From Planctomycetota bacterium (GTDB lineage: Bacteria; Planctomycetota; Planctomycetia; Pirellulales; Thermoguttaceae): a stretch of DNA of 11,733 bases. Both the position numbers and the translations under genes were made by a program. Every line of letters starts with the position of its first letter. Position 1 is the stretch's first letter. This document shows positions 7,610 through 11,733 of this stretch, piece by piece. The DNA is taken from contig JAEWUR010000165.1 of NCBI GenBank assembly GCA_023397045.1, positions 1 through 11,733 of the forward strand, in the 5' to 3' direction. The notes beneath the pieces are model-generated. The model made no database searches, had not been told where the DNA came from, and saw only the letters and a program-made list of their open reading frames with translations.

Positions 7610-7624
7610 GTTTCGTCCATTCGC

Positions 7625-7742
7625 GGGTGGCCCCGATAGCTTGCCTATCGGGGTGCCGAAAGGCACAAGAGGAGTCGTTATTTCTCGGCAGAAGACCTTT
7701 TGCGGCATCGCCGCCTTGATAGCCGAGCTATCAGGGCCACCC
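7625..7742. repeat. 118-bp inverted-repeat element with three internal hairpins
   Basis: GGGTGGCCCCGATAGC (7625-7640) and GCTATCAGGGCCACCC (7727-7742) are inverted repeats with 15 of 16 matching positions, bounding a 118-bp unit. Inside are CCCCGATAG/CTATCGGGG (7631-7639 and 7645-7653), GTGCC-GAAA-GGCAC with a GNRA-type loop (7653-7666), and TGATAGC/GCTATCA (7717-7723 and 7727-7733). Both termini can thus form either a local hairpin or the long outer stem. The layout resembles a non-autonomous miniature element or a structured RNA; no transposase is nearby and no clear target-site duplication is visible. Confidence 0.65.
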
Positions 7743-7948
7743 AGAGGGAGCTTCGCTATTCGCAACATGAAAAGCTCTTGCGACTCATTGAACGGTATTG
7801 GGCACTAACCGTCTGCCGCCCCATTCCTCATCCACCGCCAGCCCTGCCGCCCTGTAAAACCTTGCGGCCTGCGTAGACATTTCGGCCTGCCGCCGCGTGC
7901 CGGTTATTCTGGCTAGGCAAGCTTTTCGGGTCATTTAATTGACTCTGG

Positions 7949-7971
7949 TCGCTCTGTAGCTGAAAGAGCGA
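7949..7971 (+). promoter_or_regulatory. Leader hairpin upstream of the outer-membrane efflux gene
   Basis: TCGCTCT (7949-7955) pairs with AGAGCGA (7965-7971) around a 9-nt loop, and two possible G-U pairs extend the base. It ends 46 nt before the ATG and is followed by AT-rich sequence with a short T-rich run near 7989-7996. It could act in the mRNA leader, for example on stability or attenuation. Function is not known, and a chance origin is possible. Confidence 0.3.
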
Positions 7972-8017
7972 TTATTCGATTAGTGCGGTTTCTTTTGATT
8001 GTTCCGGAGAATATGAT

Positions 8018-9649
8018 ATGAGAGTCAGGTCACGATTGCCCATGAAAAACCTCCCCACGCTGCCGAGACCGGCTACGCGGAAGACCGACAGAAGGTGGAA
8101 GTTCTTCTTCCTCGCGGTCCTGATTCCCGTGTTCACCTCCGGTTGCACGCCCTTGACCGAATACCTACACAACGGTTTCAAGGTTGGCCCGAACTACTGC
8201 CGCCCGGCGGCGCCGGTGGCCGACCAATGGCGAGACGAAGGGAACCCGACCATCAGCGGCGGATCGATCCAGAACGCCGCCTGGTGGCAAGTCTTCAACG
8301 ATCCGATCCTCGATTCGCTGATCGGGTCGGCCTATCAGCAGAACTTGTCGCTGCGGGTTGCCGGCCTGCGCATCCTCGAAGCCCGCGCCCAACGAGCGAT
8401 TGTCGCAGGCAATCTGTTCCCGCAGAATCAAGCAGCCACCGGCGACTATACCAGAACCCAAATCAGCAAGAACTCGCTTGGCGGCCTGGCGCCGGGCTTC
8501 AATTATGACGAGTGGACCCTCGGGGCCACCCTTTCCTGGGAACTCGACTTCTGGGGACGGTTTCGGAGGGCCATCGAGGCAGCCGACGCCAACCTCGACG
8601 CCTCGGTCGAAAACTATGACCAGGTCCTCGTGGTGCTTCTGGCCGAGGTAGCCCGAAGTTATGCGGATGTTCGCATCGCCGAACAGCGGTTGGCCTACGC
8701 CCAACAGAACGTCGAAATCCAACGTGGAAGTCTGCGCATCGCCGAAGACCGACTCAGCGCAGGCACCGTCACGCGACTCGACGTGACGCAAGCCATCTCC
8801 AACCTCGAACAGACCGAGGCGAGCATGCGCCCGATCGAGGCCGCGCGACGCCGAGCCATGAATTCGCTGTGCATCTTGATGGGGCTTCCGCCTCGGAATC
8901 TGGACGACGTGCTCGCCGATCACCAGGGCATCCCGAAGCCGCCGCCGCAACTCGCCATCGGAGTTCCCGCCGAACTGCTTCGCCGCAGGCCCGACGTCCG
9001 GAAGGCCGAGCGAGAGGTCGCCGCGCAGAGTGCGCTGATCGGGGTGGCGACCGCCGACCTGTATCCCCATTTCTCGATCAACGGCACGATCTTCCTCGAC
9101 GCAATGGACGCCACGGACCTTTTCAGCCCCGACTCGGTGGCCGGCGCCGTCGGGCCGTCTTTCCGCTGGAATGTGCTGAACTACGGACGCCTCAACGCCA
9201 ACATTCAGGTCCAGAAGGCGCGATTCCAGCAGTTGGCCATCCAATATCAGAACACCGTGTTGCAGGCCAACGCCGAGGCCGAAGACGCGATCATCAGTTT
9301 CCTCAAGGCCGAACAACAGGCCGAATCGTTGGCCCGAAGCGCTGACGCTTCCAACCAATCGGTGCAGTTGGTTTCCGCCCAGTACGACCAGGGCACCGTC
9401 GATTTCAACCGAGTCTACACCGTCCAACGCGAGTTGACCGTGCAGCAAGACCAACTCGCCGTCGCGCAAGGTTCGGTGGCGCAGTTCATGATCCAACTCT
9501 ATCGGGCATTGGGCGGCGGCTGGCAAATCCGCCTGAGCAACACTCGATTGCCACCTGTCCTTCCGGCCGAACAGCCGATGGAACCGGTGCCGGCGGCCGC
9601 GCCACAGCCGGCTCCGCAACCGCCGATGCCAACGGCAGATCAAACCTGA
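8018..9649 (+). CDS. RND efflux outer-membrane lipoprotein (OprM/NodT-type TolC family)
   Basis: The 543-residue protein forms the outer-membrane channel of the tripartite pump. Features in order: a positively charged leader (about 1-27, unusually long), a hydrophobic segment (FFFLAVLIPVF, 29-39) ending in TSG before C43, the likely lipidated cysteine; the family signature FKVGPNYCRP (54-63); first outer-membrane efflux repeat with WELDFWGRFRRAIEAA (174-189); second repeat from about 315 with LLRRRPDVRKAERE (320-333) and YDQGTVDFNRVYTVQ (456-470); and a Pro/Ala/Gln-rich tail from about 515. The ATG at 8018 was chosen for its GGAGA 7 nt upstream; an internal ATG at 8042 lacks one but would give a more usual signal peptide. 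The gene is separated from the pump by 510 bp of repeats but its partners are clear. Confidence 0.93.
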   Translation: MRVRSRLPMKNLPTLPRPATRKTDRRWKFFFLAVLIPVFTSGCTPLTEYLHNGFKVGPNYCRPAAPVADQWRDEGNPTISGGSIQNAAWWQVFNDPILDSLIGSAYQQNLSLRVAGLRILEARAQRAIVAGNLFPQNQAATGDYTRTQISKNSLGGLAPGFNYDEWTLGATLSWELDFWGRFRRAIEAADANLDASVENYDQVLVVLLAEVARSYADVRIAEQRLAYAQQNVEIQRGSLRIAEDRLSAGTVTRLDVTQAISNLEQTEASMRPIEAARRRAMNSLCILMGLPPRNLDDVLADHQGIPKPPPQLAIGVPAELLRRRPDVRKAEREVAAQSALIGVATADLYPHFSINGTIFLDAMDATDLFSPDSVAGAVGPSFRWNVLNYGRLNANIQVQKARFQQLAIQYQNTVLQANAEAEDAIISFLKAEQQAESLARSADASNQSVQLVSAQYDQGTVDFNRVYTVQRELTVQQDQLAVAQGSVAQFMIQLYRALGGGWQIRLSNTRLPPVLPAEQPMEPVPAAAPQPAPQPPMPTADQT

Positions 9650-9686
9650 TCCCAAAATCGTCTTCCTCAACCGGAATCAATGAACC

Positions 9687-10091
9687 ATGCGAGTTCCCGT
9701 GATGACTCGATTGCTGATTGGATTGGGAGCCGCGTTTTTCCTGTGCGTCGGGACGGGCCATGCCTGCGAACGATGCTCCCAATCGGTCAACAAGACATTG
9801 AAGTGTACACAGTCGTGCGCCGTCCCTTGCTGGTGCCCCGACGACTATTGCCGGAAGCCGATGCCGTGCATTCCATGCCCTGATATCCAGACCACTTGCG
9901 ACTGCTACTGCCCGAAACCGATGCCGTGCATTCCATGCCGCTGCATCCCCGGCTGCCCCGACGACTACTGCCCAAAACCGTACCCGACGTTCTGTTGGCC
10001 CGTGAATCGCCAACTCTATCGCTGTCCGCCGTGCATCGATGGGATCGATCCCACGACAGCCCGAACCGGTTCAACCTGCACACCGCGGTAA
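9687..10091 (+). CDS. Small secreted cysteine-rich repeat protein linked to the efflux locus
   Basis: The frame encodes 134 residues with an N-terminal signal peptide (RLLIGLGAAFFLCVGTGHA, cleavage probably before C27) and a mature part of about 108 residues holding 21 cysteines, roughly one residue in five, plus many prolines. Three copies of a 20-residue unit are visible: CPDDYCRKPMPCIPC, then CDCYCPKPMPCIPC, then CPDDYCPKPYPTFC. It begins 37 nt after the outer-membrane gene on the same strand, so the two are likely co-transcribed. An ATG at 9702 (residue 6) gives an equally good signal peptide; neither has a strong ribosome site. I recall similar CPDDYCRKP-type proteins in planctomycetes but know of no assigned function. 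Metal binding or a disulfide-rich envelope protein are both possible. That it is a real gene is supported by the signal peptide and by the conserved repeat in frame. Confidence 0.75.
   Translation: MRVPVMTRLLIGLGAAFFLCVGTGHACERCSQSVNKTLKCTQSCAVPCWCPDDYCRKPMPCIPCPDIQTTCDCYCPKPMPCIPCRCIPGCPDDYCPKPYPTFCWPVNRQLYRCPPCIDGIDPTTARTGSTCTPR
9834..9980 (+). repeat. In-gene tandem repeat, 60-bp period
   Basis: The 22-bp stretch at 9858-9879 (core GATGCCGTGCATTCCATG) recurs exactly at 9918-9939, 60 bp later. TGCCCCGACGACTA followed by TTGCC or CTGCC occurs at 9834-9852 and 9954-9972, 120 bp apart. The period is therefore 60 bp, or 20 codons, in phase with the cysteine-rich protein, giving about 2.5 units. 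Near-identical DNA suggests recent expansion by unequal exchange or slippage. Confidence 0.8.
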
Positions 10092-10141
10092 GCATCGACC
10101 ACTCCGAACGGCAGCCGACGGCAACGCGGCCATTTCGGTTG

Positions 10142-11089
10142 TCACGGGGGCGAGGCCGCCTCACCGCCGGCCCGCGTGCCGAGGAATTGCAGGATTTCGT
10201 GAGGGATCTCATCGCTCAGGAATCGGACCGATCCGTCGGCCAAGGCGAAGTTCGCGCCGCCAACGTGATTGCTGCCAAACGCTGAGATGCGCAGGTCCCG
10301 CGTGATGAGATACCCGGCCGTGGTCGTCGCCCGATCGTCGGAGAATTGGTAGTTCAACGGCGCTGCCGTGCCCAGGGTCACATCGCCCAACGAAATGCTG
10401 CTGATCGCGCCGCACCACTGGCCGAACTCCGCGATCGGGCGCTCCGATTCCAGGATCGCGCGCCGATCGAACGGCGGATCGTAGTGGCTGCGCTCGCCCA
10501 ACAGCAAGGTGTTGCTCAGTCCGTCGCGAACCTCGGCGCAGCAGACCGCCTTCTGCCCCGGTTTCGGACAAGAGTACTTGCCGGCAGCGAAGAAAATCCC
10601 GTCGGCGCTCAATTCCCGCGAACTAGGCGGGTAGGACGTCGTGCCGCCGTTTCCCGCATAGCTGGTCAGGCCGTACCATGCCATTCCACACTTGACCTCC
10701 ACCGGATTCTGCGGCACGAAATCGGACGGGCACATCATCCCCGGCAAAATCGACGCGGTGCGAGCGTTTGTCCCGCCATGAGCGTTCGTGCCGAGGTTCG
10801 CCATGTCCCACTGATCGTATAGGGCCGCTTGCTCCATAGTCGGCAACAGGTAGACGAATAGCGAGACGCTTCCCGGCCGATCGCAGTTTACTCCCGGCGG
10901 GAACGCGCCTTGCGCCGCGTGATGGTTTTGCGCGGCCAGGGCGAGTTGTTTGAGGTTGTTCGCGCACTGCGCACGCCGGGCCGCCTCTCGGGCCGATTGG
11001 ACCGATGGCAGAACGAGCGAAATCAAGACGCCGATGACGGTGATGACGATCAACAGTTCGACGAGCGAAAACGCTCGCCATCGCGGCAT
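10142..11089 (-). CDS. DUF1559 protein with type IV pilin-like N-terminus and H-X9-DG box
   Basis: From the ATG at 11089 the product has 315 residues, a normal DUF1559 (SBP_bac_10) length. It starts with a class III prepilin signal, MPRWRA before FSLVELLIVI, with the conserved Glu at position +5 and A instead of the usual G before the cleavage site; a hydrophobic helix and SAREAARRAQCANNLKQLALA follow, typical of the family. The C-terminus has H275-x9-D285-G286 and SVRFLSDEI, then ILQFLGTRAGGE. The family is greatly expanded in planctomycetes and is thought to be exported and assembled like pseudopilins; its role is unknown. No ribosome site precedes this ATG, and the frame continues upstream in phase into a transporter-like segment to 11266 or 11290. 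I chose 11089 because an internal prepilin signal would not be processed. Confidence 0.85.
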   Translation of the reverse strand: MPRWRAFSLVELLIVITVIGVLISLVLPSVQSAREAARRAQCANNLKQLALAAQNHHAAQGAFPPGVNCDRPGSVSLFVYLLPTMEQAALYDQWDMANLGTNAHGGTNARTASILPGMMCPSDFVPQNPVEVKCGMAWYGLTSYAGNGGTTSYPPSSRELSADGIFFAAGKYSCPKPGQKAVCCAEVRDGLSNTLLLGERSHYDPPFDRRAILESERPIAEFGQWCGAISSISLGDVTLGTAAPLNYQFSDDRATTTAGYLITRDLRISAFGSNHVGGANFALADGSVRFLSDEIPHEILQFLGTRAGGEAASPP

Positions 11090-11266
11090 CCGGCAGGGCG
11101 CAATCAGAAAATTGCATGCCAGATTCGCGCTCCCCACGAACGTAATCAGCGCCGGATCGGTAATGAACTTCCGCATCGTGAACGTCAAGGCGCTCAGGCT
11201 GCACATCTCGACGAACATGGCCACTCCGGCCGGAATCGCCATGAACCCGACCGACCACCAAGACAT
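11090..11266 (-). pseudogene. N-terminal remnant of an MFS-type transporter, fused in frame to the DUF1559 gene
   Basis: Reading from the ATG at 11266 (AGGA lies 4 nt upstream), about 57 residues starting MSWWSVGFMAIPAG and including TMRKFITDPALITFVG and NLACNFLIAP look like the first two membrane segments of a planctomycete major-facilitator-type transporter, as I remember that family. The similarity stops at NFLIAP, and the prepilin start follows 2 codons later with no stop. The remaining ten or so helices are absent from the window; the DUF1559 gene is followed by the convergent cysteine-rich gene. So this is a truncated fragment, unless the junction is an assembly error. An upstream ATG at 11290 overlaps the stop of the PEP-CTERM gene as ATGA. 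The transporter identity is from motif memory and is moderately certain. Confidence 0.5.
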
Positions 11267-11286
11267 CCGTTCCTGACCGGTGCGAA

Positions 11287-11733
11287 TCATCGGACCGCCG
11301 CCATTGCCCGTCGCAAACGGTCTCGCGACGGGCGAACGATCACCGCCAAGCAGAGCGACGCGATCACGGCAAGCATCGCAGTCCCCGGCTCCGGGACGGT
11401 TGTAACCTGAAGGATCGGCCCGTTCTCGAAAACGGCTGTCGAACCGTTGGTCAGCCGCTGGTTATAACAGGTGAACCGAAGCGAGACCGTCGCGTCGCCC
11501 TCGGCCGGCGACATCAACAACGTGAAGGCGTTGCCCGCCGACAACGCCGCATCCAACACCGGGCTGTCCAGATCGAAGCTCATCCACGTCTGGTTGGCCG
11601 TGGGATCGAGCAGGCTTGCGTCGAAGAACAGCGTGTCGACATCGATGGCCTCCACGCCGGGTTCCGCCAACAAATCGTCGAAGAGGTTGTGTGTCAGACC
11701 GAGCGACGGATCATAGACGCAACTGTCCAGCGT
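11287..11733 (-). CDS. PEP-CTERM sorting-domain protein (C-terminal part)
   Basis: The frame is open from the right edge of the window to a TGA at 11287-11289, giving 148 residues without an N-terminus. The last part has the tripartite PEP-CTERM signal: VPEPGTA at 113-119, a hydrophobic helix (MLAVIASLCLAVIV) and a basic tail (RPSRDRLRR), which target exported proteins to an exosortase-type sorting system in the envelope. The visible upstream part (TLFFDASLLDP, NQTWMSFDLDSP) resembles the beta-rich extracellular region typical of such proteins but has no domain I can name. A TTG at 11673 could be mistaken for a start, but the frame continues beyond it to the window edge, so a start outside is more likely. 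Its stop overlaps the next ATG by 4 nt, on the same strand. Confidence 0.8.
   Translation of the reverse strand, partial: TLDSCVYDPSLGLTHNLFDDLLAEPGVEAIDVDTLFFDASLLDPTANQTWMSFDLDSPVLDAALSAGNAFTLLMSPAEGDATVSLRFTCYNQRLTNGSTAVFENGPILQVTTVPEPGTAMLAVIASLCLAVIVRPSRDRLRRAMAAVR

Larger units (their letters stand above)
7508..8017. other. 510-bp non-coding interval splitting the efflux locus
   Basis: No credible gene lies here. From 7555 to 7742 it is nearly filled with inverted-repeat structures (described separately). From 7743 to about 7900 I see only a short direct repeat, CGGCCTGC at 7865-7872 and 7883-7890. The last 100 bases are AT-richer and look like a leader or promoter region for the outer-membrane gene: a small hairpin at 7949-7971 and a ribosome binding site GGAGA at 8006-8010. 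I could not find a well-spaced -35/-10 pair. Small frames that cross the repeats on both strands have low-complexity translations and are not genes. Confidence 0.75.

Noticed and set aside
7461..7808. Open frames of 63-115 codons crossing the repeat region (also 7528-7719)
   Set aside because: They translate the palindromic repeats (NPKRKRG, TRSVSE patterns), have no ribosome sites and begin inside or next to the pump gene.
7939..8017. Promoter beginning with TTGACT at 7939, or a tRNA-like fold here
   Set aside because: No -10-like box lies 16-18 bp downstream, and the pairing is only a 7-bp hairpin with no cloverleaf or T-loop motif.
8165..9670. 501-codon open frame on the - strand opposite the outer-membrane gene
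   Set aside because: It is antisense to a well-supported TolC-family gene, low in complexity and without a recognisable motif.
9834..9980. Regular repeats as a possible CRISPR array
   Set aside because: Only about 2.5 units, in phase with a coding frame and with no distinct spacers; it is a protein-coding repeat.
10092..10141. Terminator between the convergent cysteine-rich and DUF1559 genes
   Set aside because: Only a weak CCGAA/TTCGG pairing (10104-10108 and 10134-10138) is visible and no T-run, so I do not call one.

Overview
The window looks like chromosomal DNA of a planctomycete, probably near the Pirellulales. The evidence is: a DUF1559 protein with a type IV pilin-like N-terminus and a C-terminal H-X9-DG box; a protein with a PEP-CTERM sorting tail; the 'HNGFKVGPNY' N-terminus of the outer-membrane efflux protein; and the palindromic repeat built on GTAACCCGAAGCG, which I recall from planctomycete genomes. 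The DNA is GC-rich and the genes are closely packed. Family assignments rest on reading motifs, not on database searches.

Region 1 (1-2023, + strand) is the end of an aryl-2-oxoacid operon: the C-terminus of an indolepyruvate oxidoreductase beta subunit (iorB-like), a phenylacetate-CoA ligase (paaK-like) and a tandem ACT-domain protein. They are joined by a 2-nt gap and a 4-nt ATGA overlap. Together they would interconvert aromatic 2-oxoacids, arylacetates and arylacetyl-CoA, with the ACT protein as the likely amino-acid sensor. A 303-bp spacer follows; it holds a stem-loop and a promoter with an embedded operator-like palindrome.

Region 2 (2327-10091, + strand) is a tripartite RND efflux locus: a TetR/AcrR repressor, an AcrA/MexA-type adaptor, an AcrB/MexB-type HAE1 pump, then a 510-bp non-coding interval with two palindromic repeat elements, an OprM/NodT-type outer-membrane lipoprotein, and a small, very cysteine-rich secreted protein with a 60-bp internal repeat. 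The repressor and pump genes probably form one autoregulated unit. The outer-membrane gene has its own long leader, so it may be transcribed separately. The adaptor has a coiled-coil hairpin that appears to be lengthened by the same amount (three heptads) in both helices relative to AcrA.

Region 3 (10142-11733, - strand, convergent with region 2) holds a DUF1559 pseudopilin-like gene, fused in frame behind what looks like the first ~57 residues of an MFS-type transporter, and upstream of it the C-terminal part of a PEP-CTERM protein that runs off the window edge. The transporter piece is a remnant: no more of it follows.

The most interesting points are the cysteine-rich protein linked to the efflux locus, the perfect 25-bp palindrome next to a second inverted-repeat element, the transporter/DUF1559 junction, and the lengthened adaptor hairpin. 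I saw no tRNA, rRNA, CRISPR array, transposase or phage gene.
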